A stretch of DNA of 64,000 nt from JABDGM01 sp046349975. GTDB lineage: Bacteria; Planctomycetota; Planctomycetia; Pirellulales; Lacipirellulaceae. Under the pieces are notes generated by a model. It had not been told where the DNA came from. It saw only the letters and a list, made by a program, of their open reading frames with translations, and did not search any database. The position numbers and the translations under genes were made by a program. Within the stretch, counting starts at the first letter, position 1. Every line of letters begins with the position of its first letter. Of the stretch, positions 26,585-33,432 are shown piece after piece. The stretch lies in assembly GCA_046349975.1 (NCBI GenBank), contig JAXMBH010000007.1, positions 124,001 through 188,000 on the forward strand, in the 5' to 3' direction.

Positions 26585-26705
26585 CATCTTCTGAACCCGC
26601 AGGGTTCACAGCCATTAGCCGGCGGTCGAGCGCAGCGACACCGCTGGACGGCGAATCACAACGCCGCGCAACGAACCTGAAAGGTTCGCAGCCCCGTAAG
26701 ACGCC
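26585..26705. repeat. palindromic repeat cluster (GAACC-GGTTC family)
   Basis: GAACCCGCAGGGTTC (about 26592-26606) and GAACCTGAAAGGTTC (about 26676-26690) are two related hairpins flanking a section rich in small inverted repeats, including CCGGCGGTCGAGCGCAGCGA. Both are followed by a CAGCC stretch, suggesting two copies of one unit. The 363-base gap 26503-26865 contains no gene that I can support. Confidence 0.6.
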
Positions 26706-26865
26706 GCTTCCCTCGAAATCCCCTTCGAGTTCTCGAACACATTTCCATTGTCGGTTGTCTCCCAACTAGTGGCAAGTTAAGTTACGGCGACCTCACGGGC
26801 CGACCAATACCACGTCAGCGGCGCACGATTTCGAATAGCTCCGCAGCGATTCCCGCGTCCATCCC

Positions 26866-28137
26866 ATGCAGTTCCTCCTCACCGCGCTCGGCAGCTATGG
26901 CGATGTCCATCCGATGACGGGCCTCGGCGCCGCGCTCGCCGCCCGCGGGCACCGCGTCAAGATCATTACCAACCCGTACTTCGAAGACGTTATTGCCGAC
27001 GCCGGCCTCGAGCTCGTCCCGCTCGGCAGCAAAGCCGAATACATCGCCCTTTCGCAGCATCCTGATCTCTGGCATCCGCTCCGCGGTCCTAAGCTCGTTC
27101 TTACGCACGCCTCTTCGCAAAAGCTTCGTCCGCTCTATCACCTATTGATGGAGCACTACACGCCGGGCGAAACGGTGTTCTGTGCTCACGTCATGGACCT
27201 TGCTAGCCGCGTTGCCGGCGAGAAGCATGGCGTGCCGTGCGCGAGCGTTTTGTTCGCCCCCGGCGTGCTCTGGTCGATTCACGATTCGCCGCGCTTGAAG
27301 GGCGCGCTGCTCGGTCCGCACGTGCCGCAATGGGTGAAGCGCCTGCAGTTCACCCTGTCCGATCGCCTGTTCGTGATGCCGCTGCTCGCGCCCGAACTCA
27401 ACAAGCTCCGCGGCGAGCTCGGCCTCGGACCCGTCCCGAACATCTTCAAACGTTGGCTATACGACTCGGATCTCCTGCTCGGCCTGTTCCCTGCATGGTT
27501 TGGTGAGCCCCAGCCCGATTGGCCCAAGAACGTCCGGACCGTCGGCTTTCCATTGTGGGATTCCCACGATGAGCAGCACCTCAGCGATGATGTCCACGAG
27601 TTCCTCGCCGCTGGCGACGCCCCCATCGCCTTTTCGCCCGGCTCGGCCAACAACGAGGCTCACCAGTTCTTCGACGCGGCCGTCGATGCCTGCCAACGGC
27701 TCGGCCGCCGCGGCATTCTGCTTACAAAATACGCTCATCAACTGCCGCCGCACCTGCCCGCAACGATTCGCCACTTCGGTTTCGTCCCCATGAGCCGACT
27801 CCTGCCGCGGACCGCAGCCGTTATCCACCATGGCGGCATCGGCAGTTCGGCCCAAGGCCTCGCCGCCGGTGTGCCGCAAATCATTCGGCCGATGTCGTAC
27901 GACCAATTCGACAATTCGCGCCGTCTGGTGCGCCTCGGCGTAGCGAAAGAAATCAGCGTCAAAAAATTCACCGGCGCTGCCATCGCCGCTGCGCTCACCG
28001 AACTCATGAACTCGCGCACCGTCGCCGCCCGCACCCGCGACCTCGCCACCCGCTGCAGCGGTCCCGCCGCCCTCACCGCAGCCTGCGAAGCGCTCGAGGA
28101 GTTAGCTGGTGCGGTGTCGGTCATACGTAGTAAGTAA
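26866..28137 (+). CDS. glycosyltransferase, GT1/UGT-like (MGT type)
   Basis: Predicted to transfer a sugar from a nucleotide-sugar donor to a small acceptor. The 423-residue length and GT-B layout fit the family. The N-terminal acceptor domain starts with FLLTALGSYGDVHPMTGLG (Asp and His near residue 15-16, catalytic positions in UGTs). The C-terminal donor domain contains FGFVPMSRLLPRTAAVIHHG and GGIGSSAQGLAAGVPQIIRP (about 319-345), then MSYDQFDNSRRL, which carries the donor-sugar Asp/Gln pair. It resembles sterol or antibiotic glucosyltransferases more than cell-wall ones. It stands as a single gene ahead of a REP and tandem-repeat stretch. Acceptor unknown. Confidence 0.88.
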   Translation: MQFLLTALGSYGDVHPMTGLGAALAARGHRVKIITNPYFEDVIADAGLELVPLGSKAEYIALSQHPDLWHPLRGPKLVLTHASSQKLRPLYHLLMEHYTPGETVFCAHVMDLASRVAGEKHGVPCASVLFAPGVLWSIHDSPRLKGALLGPHVPQWVKRLQFTLSDRLFVMPLLAPELNKLRGELGLGPVPNIFKRWLYDSDLLLGLFPAWFGEPQPDWPKNVRTVGFPLWDSHDEQHLSDDVHEFLAAGDAPIAFSPGSANNEAHQFFDAAVDACQRLGRRGILLTKYAHQLPPHLPATIRHFGFVPMSRLLPRTAAVIHHGGIGSSAQGLAAGVPQIIRPMSYDQFDNSRRLVRLGVAKEISVKKFTGAAIAAALTELMNSRTVAARTRDLATRCSGPAALTAACEALEELAGAVSVIRSK

Positions 28138-28165
28138 TCAATTATCATACGGCGGACAGGGGACA

Positions 28166-28220
28166 ATAGCCGGACCGCCACGCGGTCCGCACTCCGGAGG
28201 GCATGGCCCTCCGGCTACTT
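28166..28220. repeat. REP-like element, family of the RAYT gene
   Basis: AGCCGGACCGCCACGCGGTC (about 28168) followed by CCGGAGGGCATGGCCCTCCG (about 28194-28213) makes two hairpins. Both are nearly identical to those around 47.76-48.50 kb and at 19571-19625. It follows the glycosyltransferase stop by about 30 bases. Confidence 0.8.
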
Positions 28221-28250
28221 GTTGTGCGCGCGAGATATCGCCGTGTTTTA

Positions 28251-28330
28251 GTTATCAGTTATCAGTTATCAGTTATCAGTTCGTCATTCGTCATTCGTCA
28301 TTCGTCATTCGTCATTCGTCATTCGTCATT
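28251..28330. repeat. two adjoining 7-nt tandem arrays, (GTTATCA)4 then (ATTCGTC)n
   Basis: Four perfect GTTATCA units (28251-28278) are directly followed by GTTCGTC and then five to six ATTCGTC units reaching about 28327. A pure pyrimidine tract leads on from there to the start codon of the PfpI-like gene at 28368. Seven-nt period is the same as in the arms of several junction elements in this window, but here no complementary purine arm is present. Confidence 0.9.
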
Positions 28331-28367
28331 CCTTCCCCTTCCCCCCTCCGCCTTCCCCCTTCCTCCC

Positions 28368-28907
28368 ATGCTCCCACTCTCCAACCGCCGCATCCTCATG
28401 TTCGTCGACGACATCTATGAGGACCTCGAACTCTGGTACCCCAAGCTGCGCCTGATCGAAGCCGGTGCTCACGTCACGGTCGCGGGCCCCAGTGCCGACA
28501 CGATCTACCATGGCAAGCACAGCTACCCCTGCCGCAGCGACACCGCGATCGAACTCATGGAGTCGAGCGACTTCCACGGCATCGTCATCCCCGGCGGCTT
28601 CATGCCCGACAAACTCCGCCGCGACAACAGCGTGAAACGGCTCGTGCGCGAATTTGCCGACGCGGGCAAACTCGTCGCCGCCATCTGCCACGGCGGCTGG
28701 ATCCCAATCTCCGCCGGCGTCTACCGCGGCGTGCGCGTCACCGGTTCGCTCGGCATCAAAGATGACCTCGTGAACGCCGGCGCGATCTGGGAAGACGCCG
28801 CCGTCGTCGTCGATCGCCACTTCATCTCCAGCCGCAAACCCGACGACCTCCCCGATTTCTGCCGGGCGATCATCGATTTCTTGACCAACGACGTCCTCCC
28901 CACGTAG
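28368..28907 (+). CDS. DJ-1/PfpI family protein
   Basis: The 179-residue protein has the PfpI fold signs: RRILMFVDDIYEDLELWYPK at the N-terminus with the conserved Glu near residue 18, IVIPGGFMPDKLR, the nucleophile elbow AAICHGGW (Cys about residue 107, followed by His) and the closing helix. The Cys-His-Gly motif is that of the PfpI/YhbO branch, known as intracellular proteases or deglycases. ATG 28368 is used; upstream in-frame codons from 28203 would run through REP and tandem repeats. A pyrimidine-rich tract (CCTTCCCCTTCC type) lies directly before the ATG and no SD is seen. Confidence 0.9.
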   Translation: MLPLSNRRILMFVDDIYEDLELWYPKLRLIEAGAHVTVAGPSADTIYHGKHSYPCRSDTAIELMESSDFHGIVIPGGFMPDKLRRDNSVKRLVREFADAGKLVAAICHGGWIPISAGVYRGVRVTGSLGIKDDLVNAGAIWEDAAVVVDRHFISSRKPDDLPDFCRAIIDFLTNDVLPT

Positions 28908-28968
28908 GCGAGTCTCTCCGATCGAAGATTCGCCGTGGCGAAGACTCGCACCACCGGCACGGACGTGG

Positions 28969-29793
28969 CTAGTACCGCGCCGGCGGCGCACTGCTCGTCG
29001 CAGTCCGCGTTTCGGTTGGCGGCGCGATCGTCGCCGGCGCCACGCCCTTCGCTGCTGCGGCACCTTGAAGTTGGGCTACGCGAGAGGCCACATCCGGCTG
29101 GAAACGGTTTTCCGAGAGAGAGCGCTGGTAGTTCGCCAGCGCTTGCATGTGGTCGCCCGATTGGTCGCGGAGGCGGCCGAGGGCTGTCAGGGCCCGGGCA
29201 CTGTGCGGATCGATCGTGAGCGCTTCGACAAGTTGGGCCTTCGCCTGTTCCGGCTGGTTCGACTCTTCGAGCAACCGGGCTAGTTCGATCTTCGGCTCGG
29301 GCGACTTCGGGCTGTTCGACGACCAGTGGTTCAGCAGGTTGAACGCTTCGGGCTGCCGGCCGGTTTCGGTGAGCAGCACGGCGAGGCCGCGGTAGCACTC
29401 GGCGTGGTTGGGGTCGCGCTCCAGGCACTGGTTGTAGAGGTTCTCGGCCTGCTTCAAATCGGCCGGGCGGTTGTAGAGTGTGCCCGTCTTATGCAGCGAG
29501 GCCGCGAGGTTGTAATAACCTTCCGGCGAGCGCGGGTTCTGGGCGATCGCTTGTTGGAAGCGGTCGGAGGCTTGTTGGTAATTGCCTTGCTGATACAGCC
29601 GGACGCCTTCCACATTCGCCGCTTGCGACTGGATGTTGCTGCAGCCGCCACTCACGAGCACGCACAATCCCAGCGTCAGCGCCGCACAAGCGGCGAACGG
29701 GACTCTTGATCGGCTGCATTGAGGGGCGTTGGTCGGCAAAACGCACAACTCGCAAAATCGGGACGAGCGGCAAGACAAGTTAGTGGCGACCAC
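28969..29793 (-). CDS. TPR-repeat lipoprotein
   Basis: A predicted lipid-anchored scaffold of 274 residues. An N-terminal hydrophobic segment ends in the lipobox LVSGGCSN (Cys near residue 51). Then come four to five tetratricopeptide repeats (about 62-245), for example VRLYQQGNYQQASDRFQQAI, SPEGYYNLAASLHKTG, AEQAENLYNQCLERDPNHAE-like and ALGRLRDQSGDHMQALANY. The C-terminus is a Pro/Thr/Ala tail. The 5' end is unsure: GTG 29793 gives 30 residues before the hydrophobic part, which is long for a lipoprotein signal; an internal TTG in the CVLPTN stretch (about residue 19) would give a more usual length. TPR lipoproteins often assemble envelope complexes; the partner is unknown. Confidence 0.78.
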   Translation of the reverse strand: MVATNLSCRSSRFCELCVLPTNAPQCSRSRVPFAACAALTLGLCVLVSGGCSNIQSQAANVEGVRLYQQGNYQQASDRFQQAIAQNPRSPEGYYNLAASLHKTGTLYNRPADLKQAENLYNQCLERDPNHAECYRGLAVLLTETGRQPEAFNLLNHWSSNSPKSPEPKIELARLLEESNQPEQAKAQLVEALTIDPHSARALTALGRLRDQSGDHMQALANYQRSLSENRFQPDVASRVAQLQGAAAAKGVAPATIAPPTETRTATSSAPPARY

Positions 29794-30247
29794 ATGCGGC
29801 CAACTCGAAAGCCGGCGTAATGGTCGCCGAACGGTCGGCGGCGGAGAGTATCAACGCTCTTCGCACCGTGCAAGGCGATTTCGACAAGTGCCCGCACATT
29901 CGCTACGAACGCCGTAGCAGCTTCGATGCCAACGACAGCTTTGTCGCATCGACAGGCCCGATCGCTTACCAGGCCGAGAAGCCGCTAGCACGATGTGAAA
30001 GTTTCGCGGACCCGGCAAATCTGCACCATCCGGAAGAATTGCTCAAATCACCCATTTTTCGCGGCCGTTTTACTTCCCGCAGCTCGTTTTCCGATGCCTA
30101 CATGCGTGGTCGGTGGCATTTTACTAAGACGGCAAATTGCGCCCGACGCCGCAGGTCTGCTGAGCCCGATCACGCCTCCCAGCCCCTTCCTCCCAACCCC
30201 AGCCCAGCCGGGTACCGACAAGCCTGGCGAACCGGAGATCCCCAACG
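29794..30247. other. intergenic region between a TPR lipoprotein and a small basic protein
   Basis: The 454 bases between these divergent genes show no gene with family features. A plus-strand frame 29820-30305 is open but its product is Arg/Pro-rich in the second half and overlaps the next gene in another frame, so I regard it as chance. No repeat family of the other gaps occurs here. Promoters for both genes should lie within it. Confidence 0.35.
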
Positions 30248-30706
30248 GTGGCCCAACACAAATCGACAACCAAGACGAAACGGCAAGCTTCTGCGCGCTC
30301 CTTGAAGAAGTCATCCTCCCGCTCGGCGGCCGCCGCTGGCGATGACGCGGTCACAATCGACCGCCGCCGCAAGCAGCGCCGGAACGATGAAGAGACGCCG
30401 GCGCCGAAGCTCGAGCGCCGCGCGAAGGTTAGCCGCCGCCGCCAGATCGACCCGACCACCTGCGAACGCGACTACACCGAGCAAGAAGTCGAGTTCATGA
30501 ACGCCCTGGACGATTACAAGCGGAAGAGCGGCCGGATGTTTCCGACCTGCAGCGAAGTGCTGGAAGTGATTCAGTCGCTCGGCTACGTGAAGCTGCCAGC
30601 CGTTTCGAACGCGGCAATGAATAGCACAAATTCGGCGGTGCCCAGCGTCCCCGCAATGCCGGCAATTAGCGAGCTGCCGGCGTGGATTGGTCCGGAATCG
30701 CTCTAA
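30248..30706 (+). CDS. small basic protein of unknown function
   Basis: The 152-residue product starts at GTG 30248, with GGAG nine bases upstream. The first 65 residues are highly basic and of low complexity (RRRKQRRNDEE, KLERRAKVSRRRQ). A compact core follows at about 73-115: CERDYTEQEVEFMNALDDYK, then GRMFPTCSEVLEVIQSLGYV. The core's helix, 'GR.FPT..EVL.V...LGY' turn and helix look like a small conserved domain seen in planctomycete proteins without known role. The C-terminus is Ala/Pro/Ser-rich. A basic tail plus small helical domain could bind nucleic acid, but that is a guess. It is probably a real gene. Confidence 0.6.
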   Translation: MAQHKSTTKTKRQASARSLKKSSSRSAAAAGDDAVTIDRRRKQRRNDEETPAPKLERRAKVSRRRQIDPTTCERDYTEQEVEFMNALDDYKRKSGRMFPTCSEVLEVIQSLGYVKLPAVSNAAMNSTNSAVPSVPAMPAISELPAWIGPESL

Positions 30707-30796
30707 AGAGCCGCCAAGTGCGAGAAGCGGCATTCCGCACGTTCGCCGGAAAATTGGCCGGAAAGCGATCGTTCCAGCGACGACGCGCGATTCTCC

Positions 30797-31045
30797 TTAG
30801 GATTGCGCGTCGTTGATCATGTCGCGGAGTTCGTCCGGCGAGACGTCCTTGAGTTGGATGCCGCGGGAGTCGAGTTCTTCGTTCACGCGGAGGATCGTCT
30901 CCCGCATCAGGCCGTGGGTCTCTTCGGAGCCGCCGGCGAGCAAGAAGTTCTTTCCGCGGGTGATCCGCTTGTGGCCATCGTGGGCGTCGAAGGCGAGGCC
31001 CAACAACGCGGCCACACGCTCCTCGGAGATGCGATTCTTGCTCAT
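30797..31045 (-). CDS. small conserved-looking protein of unknown function
   Basis: From ATG 31045 the product has 82 residues: MSKNRISEERVAALLGLAFD at the start, then DGHKRITRGKNFLLAGGSEE and a helical end (DVSPDELRDMINDAQ). The reading frame continues upstream to 31096, which would add 17 residues (MLPFIPRHYIAENSSRI), but the shorter start fits a soluble small protein better. There is no known motif. It lies downstream of the FHA gene on the same strand, separated by about 120 bases, so the two may be co-transcribed. The even spread of charged and hydrophobic residues suggests a real, folded protein. Confidence 0.6.
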   Translation of the reverse strand: MSKNRISEERVAALLGLAFDAHDGHKRITRGKNFLLAGGSEETHGLMRETILRVNEELDSRGIQLKDVSPDELRDMINDAQS

Positions 31046-31168
31046 AATTCGAGACGAGTTCTCGGCGATGTAATGCCTGGGAATGAATGGAAGCAAACCC
31101 GGTGCGCGCAGGTGGCGGCCCTCTAGTGCATCGTACTTAGCAGCGATGCTTGGGAAAAGTGGACAAGC

Positions 31169-31996
31169 CTAGCGACGGCGCTGCATTTCTCGCAGGATAT
31201 CGGCCGCCGCCTCGCGGCTGTCCTTCGTGGGCCCTTGATCGGCCCGCGGCGGCAATTTGCCGGGGGCTTTCTTGCCGCCAGCGCCCTTCCGTTTGAACCA
31301 GCCGCCCCAACTGCCAGCGTCTTTTTCGTCGGCCTCTTTGTCGCTTGGTTTGCCTTCGGCGGCCGCCGCGGCTTTGGCCAACGCTTCGATGTCTTCAACT
31401 GTTGCGGCCGCTTCGGGAGCGACCACGCGGGGCAGGGACGTGCGGGTGTCTTCGGCACGCAGCGAGCGCGTTTCCTTGAGCGTTTCGGGACCATCGACGT
31501 CGTTCACACCAAGCAGCCAGCGGGTGACGTCATCCTCAGACGTACTGTCCGACTTGCCGATGGTCCGCTGAACCACATCGGCCACATCCTTCACCGGAGG
31601 CTGTTTCTTGGGAGGATCTTTCGCGACCGGCACGGTCGGCGCGGCGACAGCCTTGGCAACGGCCTTCTCAGAAACCGCGGCGGCTGGTTTAGCTTCTTTT
31701 TCGGCAATCGTATCGACGCGAAACTTCAGCGGACCAACTCGCAGCTCATTGCCGGCCGCCAGTGGCACGTCGCCCGTAATGCGATGGTCATTTACATAGG
31801 TGCCGTTGCGACTGCCGAGATCGCGAACCGTGTAGCCATTCTCAGTGCGAGTGATGGCACAATGTTGGCGACTAATTGCTTCGCTACCGGCCCGTAGTGC
31901 GCACTCCTTGGCGCGCCCGATGAGAAACTTCTCTTTCTTCAACGGGATTTCGAGGCCTTCCTTAGCTCCAGCCAGTACGATCAATTTCAACTTCAT
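31169..31996 (-). CDS. FHA-domain protein
   Basis: A phosphothreonine-binding FHA domain occupies about residues 22-97 of 275. Its key residues are all visible: FLIGRAKECALR (Gly-Arg), SEAISRQHCAI (Ser and His that contact the phosphopeptide) and LGSRNGTYVNDHRI (Asn-Gly). The rest is a low-complexity linker rich in Ala/Lys/Glu and Pro, with VVQRTIGKSDSTSEDDVTRW and a basic C-terminal end (ADILREMQRRR). FHA proteins act downstream of Ser/Thr kinases, which are frequent in planctomycetes; no kinase is encoded nearby. The start is secure: an alternative start would lie inside the domain. Confidence 0.88.
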   Translation of the reverse strand: MKLKLIVLAGAKEGLEIPLKKEKFLIGRAKECALRAGSEAISRQHCAITRTENGYTVRDLGSRNGTYVNDHRITGDVPLAAGNELRVGPLKFRVDTIAEKEAKPAAAVSEKAVAKAVAAPTVPVAKDPPKKQPPVKDVADVVQRTIGKSDSTSEDDVTRWLLGVNDVDGPETLKETRSLRAEDTRTSLPRVVAPEAAATVEDIEALAKAAAAAEGKPSDKEADEKDAGSWGGWFKRKGAGGKKAPGKLPPRADQGPTKDSREAAADILREMQRRR

Positions 31997-32082
31997 CGAT
32001 TCTTTGCCTTAATCCGCTGACAATAGAATTCTACACAACGAGACCGGACATTTTTGCGGAGGCAAGCTCAAGCGGCGGCTCA

Positions 32083-32433
32083 ATGGATTTGGCGACGATC
32101 GTCGCCGGAATAATACTGATAATCATGGCCACTCGGTGCGATGAGGCTTTCATCTATATCATATACGCGGGCGGGAAGTCCTTTCTAATTATCGACAAGT
32201 ATTCTGGGAATTTCGCTTCTCAGGATACTTTGGCAGTTAGACAGACACAAGAGAAACTGGCCCACAACGCGACTTTCCACAACGGCATGTGCCCAGTATG
32301 TGGCGAGCCGCAATCGTGGGGGTACCTCCTCTCGCACGCGCTCTGCGATTCGAACAACACCATTCTTTACCCTCGACTGAAGGCATGGCACGGCTTAACG
32401 GCGAGCAGTCCAAGCCGGAGAGCCGTACTTTAG
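32083..32433 (+). CDS. possible small membrane-associated protein, AT-rich region
   Basis: An open frame of 116 residues begins ATG 32083 with a hydrophobic segment (LATIVAGIILIIMAT), then a second hydrophobic stretch (FIYIIYAGGKSFLIID) and a Cys-rich part (CPVCGEPQSWGYLLSHALC) that could bind zinc. The codon use and base composition are clearly AT-richer than the neighbours. It overlaps the convergent lipoate-ligase gene by 39 bases at its end and has no good SD (AGGC lies about 20 bases upstream). Possibly a foreign or decaying gene; possibly chance. I report it because the Cys-x-x-Cys and hydrophobic pattern is non-random. Confidence 0.35.
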   Translation: MDLATIVAGIILIIMATRCDEAFIYIIYAGGKSFLIIDKYSGNFASQDTLAVRQTQEKLAHNATFHNGMCPVCGEPQSWGYLLSHALCDSNNTILYPRLKAWHGLTASSPSRRAVL

Positions 32434-33261
32434 GTTCGTAAGTTCGGCCGCCCGCGATTGCAGCCCGGTGGTTAACGCGAACGGAATCGGCCGCAGATGC
32501 AGGCATTCTGCCAGCTTTTCGCACAGCGCAGAGATTAATGCGTCGATGCCGACGGCAAACCCGACCAGGTCGCGGAGGCCGGCGAGTTCGGGGGCGGCCG
32601 GTGAGCGTTCAACAAGCAGGCTGCCATGCTGGAGGATGGCTCCGCGATGGCGGCGTTGAGCACTGCCTAGGACCTTTAACGGAAGCAGAGAATGGGTTGC
32701 GCTTTTGGAAGATTCGGCCGGTGTTTGAGAGAGGCCTGCGCGACCGCTTGATGGGCTGGGAGGCAGGACGACGTCGCCCACCGCTTGGCGCTGGAAGCAG
32801 AGAAATGGCTCGGCTGCTTCGCTGGGGTTTGATCCTTGAATGTCGCCGCGGATGCGAAGGGAGGCGGCCTCGTATTCGCCCTTTGCTGCTTGCGAACACA
32901 GTTCGGTTATCGCCCGGATGAACCCGGCATGGACGGTTTCGTAAAGGTGCGGGGCATCGCGGGTAAGCCGGTGGCCGGGCGGCAGGATGAGGCTGTAGGT
33001 CAGCTCGCGGTCGTGCAGGATTGCACCGCCGCCGGATTGGCGGCGCACGATCGCGCAGTCCTGGCTGGCAGCGTGCTCGACGCGTTCTGTGTAGCGTTGG
33101 AAGTAACCCAGCGAAAGCGTGGGCTCACTCCATTGATAGAACCGGAGACTCGCGCCGCCATGGTCGATGGCGTCTTCGAGCAACGCTTCGTCGACCGCCA
33201 TGTTCCACGCGCCGGGCTGCGGCGGATCGATGAGCAGGCGGACTTCGTCAGGCGGCGGCAT
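32395..33261 (-). CDS. lipoate-protein ligase family protein (BPL/LplA/LipB fold)
   Basis: Predicted to attach lipoyl or octanoyl groups to carrier domains, here probably GcvH, since it follows gcvPB in the glycine-cleavage operon. The 288-residue product (ATG 33261; an upstream start adds 12 residues) has the family's PGAWNMAVDEALLE, LRFYQWSEPTLSLGYFQRY, then RRQSGGGAILHDRELTYSLI with the Arg-Arg-x-(S/T)-Gly-Gly-Gly motif, and late GAILQHGSLL. Between GDVVLPP and KVLGSAQRRHRG an insertion of about 29 residues (Ser/Pro-rich, starting PSPSSGRAGLSQ) interrupts a loop that is normally short. The lysine of 'KVLGSAQ' is the usual lipoyl-AMP lysine and is present. The GcvH substrate is an inference from gene order. 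Confidence 0.85.
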   Translation of the reverse strand: MPPPDEVRLLIDPPQPGAWNMAVDEALLEDAIDHGGASLRFYQWSEPTLSLGYFQRYTERVEHAASQDCAIVRRQSGGGAILHDRELTYSLILPPGHRLTRDAPHLYETVHAGFIRAITELCSQAAKGEYEAASLRIRGDIQGSNPSEAAEPFLCFQRQAVGDVVLPPSPSSGRAGLSQTPAESSKSATHSLLPLKVLGSAQRRHRGAILQHGSLLVERSPAAPELAGLRDLVGFAVGIDALISALCEKLAECLHLRPIPFALTTGLQSRAAELTNLKYGSPAWTARR

Positions 33262-33432
33262 AACTTTAAACTGGATTCGAGCACGCAGCGCAAGCAAGTG
33301 ATCGCGTGGCGGCGCTGCTCTCGCAAAGTTGGGGCACTTGCTCGCGCTGCATGCTCCGATTTGGAAGTGATTTGGTTGTTGCGTTTTTTGGCTGCTGAAG
33401 TGGTGGGCCGCAACCTCTTACGTCTGGCGGCG

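Noticed and set aside
28251..28330. Possible CRISPR array
   Set aside because: Units are 7 nt and contiguous; no spacers and no cas genes.
29820..30305. Plus-strand frame of 161 codons between TPR lipoprotein and small basic protein genes
   Set aside because: No motif, Arg/Pro-rich second half and overlap with a better supported gene.
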